Shown: positions 11,732-21,740 of the stretch, piece by piece
Layout of the letters: each line of letters opens with the position of its first letter
Position numbering within the stretch: position 1 is the stretch's first letter
Origin: Filosporella fistucella
Lineage: Eukaryota > Ascomycota > Leotiomycetes > Helotiales
NCBI GenBank assembly: GCA_030077755.1
Contig: JAQJZZ010000015.1
Location: 2,418,001 to 2,482,000 of the forward strand
Reading direction: 5' to 3'
Length of the DNA: 64,000 nucleotides
Notes under the pieces: model-generated
Databases searched by the model: none
Seen by the model: only the letters and a program-made list of their open reading frames with translations
Told to the model about the DNA's origin: nothing
Translations under genes and position numbers: made by a program

Positions 11732-12395
11732 GTAGTAGTATTCGAGGCATGGGCTTTGGGATACAATCGCTTTGGATGAAGTCTGGGATTCTGGGATATG
11801 ATTTCAGGAAGGGTTGATGATTCATGACATTGCGAAGATACCTCTGGCGTTTGTCTTTTGGGTATGGATAGATAGATAGGGAGTTCACTACGGATAGAAT
11901 GGATTCTACGACTTGTGCTACTATTCGAAGAAATGTCTGAAGTGATTGCTAATCCATACTGTATTTACATACATATCGTAGCTGGAATATCTTTACAGTT
12001 CCGGTTTCAGGTCCGATATCAGTGGTTTTTGTTGACTGCGGGGTTGATGTTCACCATAGCAACCAACGCCAAAAGCGCATCACGAGCCGGACTCAACACA
12101 AAATCAAGCCAGACCCGTTTCGAGGCTGTCCGCCGAAATTTCGAAAGATTATCGCGTCTAGAGGCGTTTAATCGTGATACTCACGACTTCATTCCGTTTG
12201 CTGTGCTTGTTAGTGGTGTACGATATTGGCATCACGGTGAGGATAATTGCGCCTGGTGTCTCAGTCAGCCTCGGCCATCGCCTTCGTTTGCACCACCTGG
12301 AACCTGTCCAACGTCACCGCCTTCAGAGTACGACAATTTACTCGATCCATCAAGCTTTCGAAATCTTCGATAACCTCGATGAACATCTCGATATC
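11732..12395. other. Intergenic
   Basis: About 660 bp. The reading frame of the next gene is open upstream of its chosen ATG, but that segment lacks a typical start and looks non-coding, so it is taken as 5' flank. Confidence 0.4.
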
Positions 12396-13925
12396 ATGAC
12401 CAACTCACCAAATGCAATGCCGGGCGCTTTCAACTTTCACACGAATCGCGAGACAGCTCCTCCTCCTCGACTGTCTGGCGCAAAATCGCATATTTTTCAA
12501 CCACCAAAAGCTTCCAGCACATCTGCATCATCTTCTTTGCTTCTGACACGTAGTACCACTAGTGTCATGTCGCTATCCACGAATGGGGCTGGGCAAACGA
12601 GGTACGCAGCGAAGAAGAGAACTTTGGAAGAATACACATCGGGCACAGAAACCCCCAGGAATGGAGATTATGATTATGGCGGAATGGATGAGACTGTAGA
12701 GGGATGGACGCCTGGCTCGCCGCAACCATTCGTTAATACGAGATATCAACTTGCTGGAGGCATGGACACACCTGGTTTTGCGCAAGCTGAAGAGCAACCA
12801 TATGGAGGAGTGGAATATCGAAGGAGCTTGAGCGACGAGGCGGAACATCCACAAACACGCAGAACATTATTTGGAGAAGAAGGATCGAGCTATTTCCCAG
12901 ATTCATTTGGAAGGGAAAGTAATGGCAGGGGAAGATATAGTCAAGGGTATTCTGACAGCCCTGGAAATGGATGGAGCAAGACCGCAATACAAGTTGCTGG
13001 AGCTGTGGTAGGAAAGGTATGGGAGTTTTGCAAGAACAGTGGGGCAGTCTTTCGAGGTTTTCAAGCTGGAGGTGGAACCGGCTACAAAATTGACCCCGCA
13101 AGTGAAGATGCGCAATTCGAAGCAGTGGATAATTGGCAAGAGAAGCATGGCTTGGGAATCCATAGGGATTCGACGCCTCTTCCTGGAGAATATCCGCCTG
13201 AGGACTTGGAGTTCATTCCAAACTACATGGACAACCCAACGCCTGAACCTACCCCTCCAAGGCCGGCAAAGCGAAGACAGATCAGTGCGAATTATACTAC
13301 TGCGACAAAGCCAGAAGAGATTGCTAAGAACTGGGTTGTGGTTCCTCCTTCTCCATCTCCCACAAAATCAGCCCCGAAACCCCAACCGAGAATTGCAGGA
13401 AGGTTCAGCATGCCCACTGCATCATCCGCATCTCGTCGTTCCATTGCCAGCCCATCCACACACCGACCTGCATCTCGCGCTGGGTTCGGAGCTCCTAACG
13501 GACAACTGAGACGGCCCCCTTTGATTACCCAGGCATCCAGAGTTTCTCATGCTGGTTCTCCTGCTCTGAATGGTAGTCGTGGAGCATCATATGCATCCCC
13601 TCGATCTCCTGTCACTACCCCGGGCAGCAGAATCCCGCGCGCAACTCCTTCAAGCCCATCGGGTCATGCTCGTAATGGCAGTACTTCAACAGTAGACAGT
13701 CCAGCTGCGAAGGAGGCAAAAAAGTGGGCAGCATTGAAAAGAAAGGAAGAGCGAGAAGCAGATGAGAGTATCAGACGATTGGATGCCCAACTGAAGGCCA
13801 TGATCAGAGAAGGGAAAGAAGCTCTAGGAACCAAGATTGAGGTAGAGATTGAAGATGACTTGGATCTGAACTACCCATCTAAACCAGCTCCGAGACCTTT
13901 ACCAGGAAAGAAGTGGGCGTTTTGA
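12396..13925 (+). CDS. Uncharacterised Ser/Pro-rich protein with charged C-terminal coil
   Basis: A single open frame of 509 aa from the ATG opening MTNSPNAMPGAFNF. Upstream in-frame ATGs exist (from 12174), but that extension does not look like a conserved N-terminus. The protein is mostly disordered, with Ser/Pro/Arg-rich blocks at roughly residues 20-110 and 280-430. Between them, at about residues 190-235, lies a compact non-repetitive block, TAIQVAGAVVGKVWEFCKN followed by FRGFQAGGG. The C-terminus, KKWAALKRKEEREADESIRR, predicts a charged coiled coil, followed by an acidic patch and GKKWAF. I do not recognise a named domain. The architecture resembles fungal-specific nuclear or cytoskeletal regulators, but that is a guess. 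No intron is needed. Confidence 0.75.
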   Translation: MTNSPNAMPGAFNFHTNRETAPPPRLSGAKSHIFQPPKASSTSASSSLLLTRSTTSVMSLSTNGAGQTRYAAKKRTLEEYTSGTETPRNGDYDYGGMDETVEGWTPGSPQPFVNTRYQLAGGMDTPGFAQAEEQPYGGVEYRRSLSDEAEHPQTRRTLFGEEGSSYFPDSFGRESNGRGRYSQGYSDSPGNGWSKTAIQVAGAVVGKVWEFCKNSGAVFRGFQAGGGTGYKIDPASEDAQFEAVDNWQEKHGLGIHRDSTPLPGEYPPEDLEFIPNYMDNPTPEPTPPRPAKRRQISANYTTATKPEEIAKNWVVVPPSPSPTKSAPKPQPRIAGRFSMPTASSASRRSIASPSTHRPASRAGFGAPNGQLRRPPLITQASRVSHAGSPALNGSRGASYASPRSPVTTPGSRIPRATPSSPSGHARNGSTSTVDSPAAKEAKKWAALKRKEEREADESIRRLDAQLKAMIREGKEALGTKIEVEIEDDLDLNYPSKPAPRPLPGKKWAF

Positions 13926-14889
13926 GTAGTCGAGTACAGTATTGGATTTACTTCTCAGTGTATATTGGAGACGGATATCTGGCGTTGGGGTTGTTTTGTC
14001 TGGCGTTGAACGGAGTGGAAATGACGAATCTTCTTTCTCTGGGTGGGATATGTTCATTTTGCCAATGCAGGCGAGCACAAGTCTCCAGAATTCGATGATA
14101 CCATTCTTTTGAGCGATGTTGGTCGGTACTCTGTGAATGCTGGTCGCATGCTACAGATTTTGTAGTTACAATGGACTTTTAATACATTATATGACTTCCT
14201 AGCGCTGTGACCCGAAAGAATGTCCAGTTGAAGCCAAATTTTACCCCTCCTTTCCTATATATTGCATCCTTTCACTTCGAATGTTCAATCCTTCTCGACT
14301 CTAGATTCATTCCATCTGTGTCACTTATTACGCCCACGTGACTGCTAACTCGGGACAGGAATAACCTCGAGCAGGGATGTCTTATCGCAAGTATTGGCAC
14401 TTCCCGTTGTCCACTCGTCATCGCTCTTCATTTCAAACATGCAACCAAACACACCGCATTTCACACATGTAATACTCTCTTTGCAGTTCCCAATCTGCGT
14501 CTCTTCATATCATCGCCAATCCCACCTCTCTTGTGAGCCTCCATTCTACACTCTAGAACGAGCTGAGCTGCGGGGCTTGCGTAGTCATCCCAATCTGGTA
14601 CTTGCATTGGAATTATTCTTGGAGCTGGGTCTAAGCAGCCAGCCATCGGCGATAGCCTCTCGTTCCGACAGACGGCTTCTACGAATAATCTTTATGGACG
14701 GGTAACACAAATCATTCAGTCGATCGAATTACACAGTTTGTGTCCAAACAAAACGAGCCAGTGGTTCTGGACGGGGAGACCGAGTTGGCAGCGACGTTAT
14801 ATATATCTTCATAATCCTCAAACTATTTTCCTAGAATCGGGATTGTGTCTTTGTTTTTCTGCACTCTTTGATACATATATACAATCGAT
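13926..14889. other. Intergenic
   Basis: About 960 bp holding the promoter of the F-box gene. ORFs at 14394-14705 and its antisense overlap each other and carry no motif. No other feature is supported. Confidence 0.4.
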
Positions 14890-15870
14890 ATGGCGCCACA
14901 AGCCGGGATTGCAGATCTGCCCAATGAGGTTTGTCGCTGTCATGTAGCACAAGACAAGGCTGATAAAATAGATCCTCATCTCTATTCTCTCCTCTTTCTC
15001 GACGCTCACTCTGCTTCCCATCGCTCTCACATCTCATCGCTTCTATAATCTCATCCTTCGAATTCTTCAACATCGTCTTCTAGATGCTGCACAGCTCAAA
15101 GACCACCAATTGATCCTCGAATGCTTCCATCCTTCTACCAAACTTTCAACCCCATACCTCTTCTGCACTTATCGTGGGACATACCCCCTCGACTCGTCTG
15201 TCAATAAACTGTGTGCATCAAAAGTGGGAGAGGATGGACAGATTGGAGGACTTGAAACTCTTTCGAAATTATATTCACATTTCCGCCCTCTCAAGCCAGA
15301 CACAGATCGCACAGCCATTCGCTCTCACCCTGCTGGTGGCTCCTTCACACGAGCTCCCAATGGCTTAGTCGATAATCATGACGAGTTCGTCTGCCAGAGC
15401 ATTCATCTCGAGTCCCATGAGCTCTTCTCCCAATTATGTACCATCACGAACTTGGTGAAGGTCGGGCCGAAGAGGGGACTCTTCCTCAGTTGTGTGAATA
15501 TCAGTGAAGGGTTGACTCGGATATGGAGAGATTGGCTCGCAGAGAATGTTGGTAGAGAAGAGAAAGCGGAGCAGAGCAGCGACAGGATCCTTTGGGCAGA
15601 TTGCAGCAAGACGGTGGGAATGCGAATGAGGGTTGTTGAGAGGGATGATGAGAGTGCGCCTGTTCTTCTGCGAAAGGATGAGGATGCACCTGTTAGTTAT
15701 ATCTTGCAATATGAAGGTATGCGTCACTGATATACTTCAAAGTGCGGAGCCTAACATTCACAGAATTGGTGATCAAATCAAGTTCACTCCTCCTGAACGT
15801 CGAGCAAAGTCTCGAACAGGAGGTCAGCCATTCAGGTAAAGCAATCGTGATTGGTTCCTGGGATCAATGA
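14890..15870 (+). CDS. F-box protein
   Basis: Three exons, 14890-14928, 14972-15716 and 15764-15870, encode 296 aa. The N-terminus reads IADLPNEILISILSSFSTLT followed by LLPIALTSHRFYNLI, a classic F-box (residues about 8-50) that binds Skp1 in SCF ubiquitin ligases. The remaining 240 residues form the substrate-recognition part, with no WD40 or LRR repeats visible. They include a block like fungal F-box proteins with ACxxxxxxR-type tails: RIWRDWLAENVG and DRILWADCSKTVGMRMRV. The conserved E/L junction of exons 2 and 3 (YEELVIKSSSLLLNVEQS) supports the last intron. Substrate unknown. Confidence 0.87.
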
Positions 15871-17972
15871 ATGCCTTTGGCCAAACCCGAAAACGACATT
15901 TCGTCGGCTATCACATTCTTTTCGAGATAGGGCTTTGCGGAGATGTGACGCGAACATTAGATGCCGATAGGATATAGCTGAGACATATACTTACACTGCA
16001 TAGGCGCACTTTGTGGCTTGGATGGCGAATATATGGAGGAGATCGTGTTCGCGCCGACTACTATGGGACAATTGTGGATGAATGCTATGGGGGCACTGCC
16101 GAAGGGCCTTTATGGGTTTTGATGGCTTGGTGGATTAACCGCGGAAATGAAGCTTTGCAGAATCGCATCTCGATTCAATCGGAGTAGAGGATTTTATACG
16201 CGGCGCATTTGTTCCCGGAAAAGAGTTGGAGATATCGCTAGATGGGGGAGAATGATCGGCTTTTATGATAATGTTACTTTACTGGACCTAACTCTTGCCT
16301 GACATGGCCATACACATTCTTGAGGCCCAGCTTGCTGTTTCGCACGAATTTTACATATCATATTCTGTAGACGTTTTTAGTTGAAGAAGATTCTCTCGGT
16401 ACGCTGTTTTTCCCATCATTTCCACCATACATAACTTCCACAACTGGTCATGCACTTTGCTACCGCTGTCCAATAATACAATGATCTGATTGCACAATTG
16501 ATGCCACAATGATGAATTCGAACCAAAACTCAAATGAGTCAACGAGAAGAATCAATCCCATCTTGAGAGTATGAGACCCGAGAACATATCACCCAATGGC
16601 AAATCCGGGGTGAGTGTTACTGTGGAAGAGCGCATCGAACGTGTGGCTGTCCTGCATCTCACGGGATCATGTTTGGAAGCGATTTGGTGGCTGAGATACT
16701 GGCTGCAAGGAACGTACGCCAATTCTGTCACAATTGGGTTGACGGGACCACGACCGCGGTGGCTCTCAACCACAATTCGTTGGCAAGAAATAAGAAAACT
16801 TTGGTAGTCAAGTGCAATTGCTTTGAATATATATAACATCGCACGGCAAGTGATCACACTATCATTTTCTGCTTTGGTAGAAGATCCTTGAGGTATTTTA
16901 AGCATACTTCGCTGTTCTGGCCGAAGATCTACCACCAGCTCCACCACACTCCATAGTAAGGATATTGTGGATACGATACGAGTCGACAAATTTTTACCGC
17001 AGCTCGCGCTCAAGTCTGAAGAAGCTCATGAGAAAGGAATTGATTGAGTAATTCAGAGTAAGACATCTCGCGCTCGCAATCCGGAGAAACGGTGACGAAT
17101 AAAAAACAATTATCTTCATCCATCACCAACAACAACTCCTTCTCTCACCACGTTCCATCAACGATTTTCAGAGGCGTCTCTCGTCTGGCTGAATTGGACC
17201 AATGCACACTCAAATCAATAGGCTATTGAAGCTCTAGAATGAGTCCTGGCTCCAGTTAAACACATACCTCTGGGATTGTGCCGCTTACAGCATACCATCC
17301 CAGCGTCGATCATCCAATGGTGTCGAGTCCAATTTCATCGTCGCGAAGGCAGCGACCATCATTCAATAATGATCGATTTCTACTCTCGTATTTATCCTCC
17401 TTATCCTCCTTTTCTCGTCAAAGTTTCTGCTTCTCCTCTTCTTACTCTCTTTCTAATATCGTCGTCTTAATTCACACTACTACCATCTCATCAATCAAAG
17501 TGGACTGTGGACGCCTCGGAGAATTTCTTCCTTCCGGCTGCTCGGCCTTGCATAGCAACTGCACATTCTAGTCCAAACGTGATTCAACGGGCATAAAAGT
17601 TCGATAGCGGAGTAGACGTATGTGAATCCCCTCTCTCTATCCTCCCCCTCTTTCTATCCCCATCCAGCCTGGTCCTCCGTTTCTGTGCTCTCGTGGTCAA
17701 TATTAAGTTCACGATTCGGAAAAATCGCATCGGCAGTTGCCCGTTATCGAGCTTCCAGAATGTTGAAACGTTATCGGTTGATATCAACATGCGGAACATT
17801 CCACAATTCCCTTTAGTGAGCGGAGCTATTTTCTGTCAAATATTATATTTCCTGACATTTTCTCGCTGCAAGATTACTATAGTAACATCTTTTAGCTGAA
17901 TCCATCGCGCTTCCTAGCCAATTAGAGCACAGCCATGAGGATACTCAGCCTCGTCCTTCAGAGCTGACAGGG
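15871..17972. other. Intergenic, pyrimidine-rich tract near 17380-17460
   Basis: About 2.1 kb with no motif-bearing ORF. The 462-nt minus-strand ORF at 16552-17013 has no family resemblance. A marked C/T-rich run at about 17380-17460 resembles a fungal core-promoter or 5' UTR pyrimidine tract, though it is about 700 bp from the esterase ATG. Confidence 0.4.
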
Positions 17973-18161
17973 ATGATCAGCCTAACACACAAGGCTGTAC
18001 ATCAACTTCCTGCATCACGAACATCGCGGGGATACAACCCTCTACTGCAGCAAGCCCTGCAATTCCCCGCCGAGGACCTTTCTCTTGCAGAAGCCCACGG
18101 GCTTAAAAATATCGCCGAGGACTTTTCTTTGGTGGAAGCCCAAGGGCTTAAAAGTATATAA
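17973..18161 (+). CDS. Possible upstream ORF with tandem 15-residue repeat
   Basis: A 62-codon ORF ends with TAA only two bases before the esterase ATG, in a different frame. Its last 30 residues are two copies of a 15-residue unit, AEDLSLAEAHGLKNI and AEDFSLVEAQGLKSI. It could be a translated uORF, the remains of an N-terminal exon of the esterase, or chance coding of a duplicated leader. No GT-AG intron I tried joins it in frame to the esterase. Confidence 0.3.
   Translation: MISLTHKAVHQLPASRTSRGYNPLLQQALQFPAEDLSLAEAHGLKNIAEDFSLVEAQGLKSI
18069..18158. repeat. Tandem 45-bp direct repeat just upstream of esterase start
   Basis: Two adjacent copies, 18069-18113 and 18114-18158, both starting GCCGAGGAC and both containing GGAAGCCC or AGAAGCCC followed by GGGCTTAAAA. 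They differ at about seven positions. The second copy runs into TATATAATAATG, a TATA-like element abutting the esterase ATG. Confidence 0.85.
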
Positions 18162-18163
18162 TA

Positions 18164-19989
18164 ATGCCTCACTTCCCGTGTATACCTGTGAAAAGCAGGT
18201 TAAATACGCCTCTCATATTTTGGTCTTGCTGTGTTCTTTTAGCCATGGTACTCATCATCCCCGCTCTTGTATGTGGTCTCTACTTTGGCCTTGCACATAG
18301 TAGACCACAAGGAAATATTCCTTTGACAGTTGACTTGGGGTATTCAACGTATAAAGGCAGTGATGGTGATGGAAGCGTTAGTCGATGGTTTGGCATAAGG
18401 TATGCAGCGCCACCGACAGGTGATTTGAGATTCAGAGCGCCGAGAGACCCAACGGTGGATGGGAAGACTTATACTGCCGATACTGTAAGTTTCTGGTTTG
18501 GTGTGTAGCGCTTGCGAAGAAATATGCTAACCCTTACAGCACGGAGCCGTTTGTCATGGCGGCCCGTCCACAACACTCGACAAAAGCCATTCAGAAGATT
18601 GCTTATTCTTGGATGTGTATGCCCCAACTAAAAATACCGGAAGACATCCAGTATTTGTCTACTTTCAGGGTGGCGGCTTCAATACACTCTCCGCACCGAA
18701 TCTTGATGGGACCCAATTGATCCAAGCCGGAGACCACGATATGGTTGTTGTTACTTTCAACTACCGTGTATCTGCTTATGGATTTCTTGCCAGCAAGGAA
18801 GTGCGTGCCAATGGAGATTTGAATGTTGGATTGTTGGATCAGAGGAAAGCGTTGCAATGGGTTCAGAAATACATCTACCTGGTATGTGTCACTTGTAAAA
18901 AGGAAAGGCTTATGCTAACAACAAACAGTTCGGCGGAGATCCAGACCACGTCACCATTGGTGGCGCTTCAGCTGGCGGTGCTTCTGTTGATCTTCAACTC
19001 TCTGCCTATGGTGGTCGTGACGATAAATTATTTCATGCCGCTGCTGCAGAAAGCCAGTCGTTCGGAGCTCAACTTACCATTGACGAATCACAATACCAAT
19101 ACGATTCGCTAATCACACGGGTTGGCTGCAATGGTACAGCCGATACTTTGACCTGTCTCAGAAACACAGATATCAAAGTCATATCTGAGCACAATATCAA
19201 CTCTCCAACTCCAGGCGGTGCCGGCTCAGACCCAATCTTCATGTACTCAAATGTCATCGATGGAAACTTCACAGCAGACTATACTTATAATGCCTTTGCT
19301 CAAGGAAAATTTGTCAAAGTCCCATCCATCTTCGGCGACACAACGAACGAGGGCACAATATTTGTTTCGAACCCTAATATCATGAACGTCACTCAAATGA
19401 ACAATTTTCTCCGAAACCAATTTGTCAAATTGACACCAGCTCAACTCGACCGCATTGATGCGTATTACCCCAAGGCAGGACAATATCCAGGCGCAGGAGA
19501 ATATTGGCGTTCGACGGCAGATGCATACGGTGATATGCGATACATCTGTCCTGGCATATATATTAGCGACATGATTGACAAATATGGGGTAAAGTCGAAT
19601 TGGAATTATCAGTGAGTTACACCCTTGTTCTCACTCTAACAGTCACTCTAACCTTCCATAGCTGGGACGTCCTCCTCGCCGCAAATGCCGCCAACGGACT
19701 AGGTGTAACCCACACCGCAGAATCATCATCTATCTGGGGGACGTCCAAAGCGCCCGAAAACGCATTCATCCCCATCATCCAATCCTACTGGGCTTCTTTC
19801 ATTAGATCCAAGGATCCGAATACATTCAAACTGGCGAATATATCAAGGTGGGACAGCTGGACGAGAGCGAATCAACAGAGGATTCTGTTCCCTGCTGACC
19901 CGAAAGATGTAAAGATGGAAGTTGTGCCGCAGTCGCAGAAGGATAGGTGTGCATATTTGAGTGGAATCGGGGCTAGTATAAGGCAGTGA
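18164..19989 (+). CDS. Membrane-anchored type-B carboxylesterase/lipase
   Basis: Four exons, 18164-18484, 18540-18881, 18929-19611 and 19662-19989, encode 557 aa. An alpha/beta-hydrolase of the cholinesterase-like family. A hydrophobic segment at residues ~18-45 (FWSCCVLLAMVLIIPALVC) with a short basic N-terminus predicts a type II anchor, placing the catalytic domain outside the cytosol or in the secretory lumen. Family blocks include FGIRYAAPPTGDLRFRAP, EDCLFLDVYAP, PVFVYFQGGGF (oxyanion hole) and FGGDPDHVTIGGASAGG. The triad is S235 (GASAG), E362 (TTNEG) and H466 (VTHTAES). One departure is ETYIYLFGG-like KYIYLFGG where H/A/S before F is usual. Substrate unknown; such enzymes hydrolyse aliphatic or aromatic esters. 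Confidence 0.92.
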
Positions 19990-21740
19990 AGCGGGATTGA
20001 AATCTTGACCTTGAATGGTGATGGGACGCAGTGTTTATATGAGGGAGACGAGTGCACATAAGATGGCGTGCTGCACATAAGAGAGAGAATTGTACATATC
20101 GGGATGGCGGATATATGTGAGGACACATGGGAGGCTTGGATATTCAGCATATTATCGCATTTAGCGGCATATACGGCGTTGGATTTGATACCAGATAGAA
20201 ATAGACGTGCACGATTTGTGTCAACATAGAATCCATCTGCTTGTGGCTATGGATTGGTATGAATCTAAAGTTTATTATTCTTTCTAGCCAGGTACCTTAG
20301 CATGGCGAAAGTTGTATTGAAGCAGGAGTGAATGCAGTTGCAAGTAGAAAGATACAAATAAAATAGTATAAAGTCATACGTACTTCAGGATGATTCAAGA
20401 TTTCATGGATTCTAGGAACACGAAAAGAAGATGTTCTCAAAATCTACTCCAACTTTCGAACTTAATCAACGAGCAAGTACCTTACCTCGGCAAGGTACCT
20501 GGGTAGACAGATATCTGACCTGGGGAGCCGAGTGGGGAGGCTTCGCTGAAGATGGGGGTGGCCGGGACGGGCGGAGGCCAGCAGGTATTGTTTTAGCGAA
20601 CAAGAGCCTGAAATAGTTTTCGCCCCGCCACCGAATTTCTCCTAACATCAACAATTTCCACCCCACTTGCCTAAAGGTAGTACGCATTACCACCTTTCAC
20701 CATTCATGAATACTCATGAGAGATGCCTCCTTTTTAGTCAAACACAAGAGGTCATCTTAACCCAAAGTAGCTATCGCACACCGCTTCCAGGTGCAGTCTC
20801 GCTTGGCACCTTGCTTTTCTCTCGTACCTCTGATCTGTTTTAGATGTTGGCGTGTTAAACTTTAGTTTTTCTTGTTTGCGTTCACATGAATTTGTCAATT
20901 GAAGTCTCACAGTCTACCCTCGAGAAGACTTTTCGTTGGCTGTTTGAATATTCGCCCCAAACGTTCCTCGGCATGGCTGCTCTTATCGTCTTCTGGATCA
21001 GAGATAGTGATAAGGAGCTGAAAAGTTCGAGGTGCGATGTAACTGGCACAGCTCAACTGTTCTCGTTCCTGAATCGTATCCGATTATTTTCAATCCAAGC
21101 CCTTGGGTGGTTGACTCTTATTGACAGTGGAGAGGGATTGAGCACAATCATGTTCACATTATTTGTATTTTCCAAATTTTATATCTGATGCCATTTTCCA
21201 AATCATCGTTGACGGAAAGGCCGGTTGCTTCGGACTAGTCTTGGGGCTGTCTTTCGTATCTCAAACCCCATGGGCTAATGTCTCGTCTGAAATACGATTC
21301 GATGAAGTCCTCTGTACAGTTTTCTGCTTAGTACAGACGCCATCGTACGGCGCCCACGTTTCATTGAATTGATGAGGCTCACCATGTACTATACCTTTCA
21401 TTACCACCACATAGTATATTCAACCTCATAGTAATCTCGAAAGCTCTTTTTTCTCATGCAGTTAAGTATAATTTCGGATTTTGGAAAATGCTCCAGTTAG
21501 GTTGCTCGAAACCAAGAGGCACCGTAGAAATCTCTTAATGCTCCGAAAGACATTTAGGTGGATGTGAATCTTGTCTTTCTCATTCTGTAATTTTGTGTTG
21601 GTGTATGAAGACACTCATGTCTCAAGCCAGCACCCGCGATATATATTGGGATCCCCGATAAATTAAGATAATCAAGGAACCTTCGAGCGTCTCAATTCGT
21701 GTCAACTAACGTGATCTAGGGACGGCCTTATGACAACATC
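19990..21740. other. Intergenic
   Basis: 1.75 kb. A 100-codon ORF at 20886-21188 has two hydrophobic stretches but no resemblance or clear promoter, and is not called. Otherwise nothing is seen apart from the inverted repeat noted separately. Confidence 0.4.
20477..20498. repeat. Short inverted repeat GTACCTT / AAGGTAC
   Basis: Seven-base arms at 20477-20483 and 20492-20498 with an 8-base spacer. A related GGTACCTTA lies at about 20291. Possibly a small repeat-element relic, possibly chance. Confidence 0.35.

Noticed and set aside
16552..17013. 153-codon minus-strand ORF
   Set aside because: No recognisable family, start context or neighbouring exons; likely a random open frame in intergenic DNA.
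20886..21188. 100-codon plus-strand ORF with hydrophobic stretches
   Set aside because: No family resemblance, and the hydrophobic segments are explained by T-rich sequence; could not be supported as a gene.
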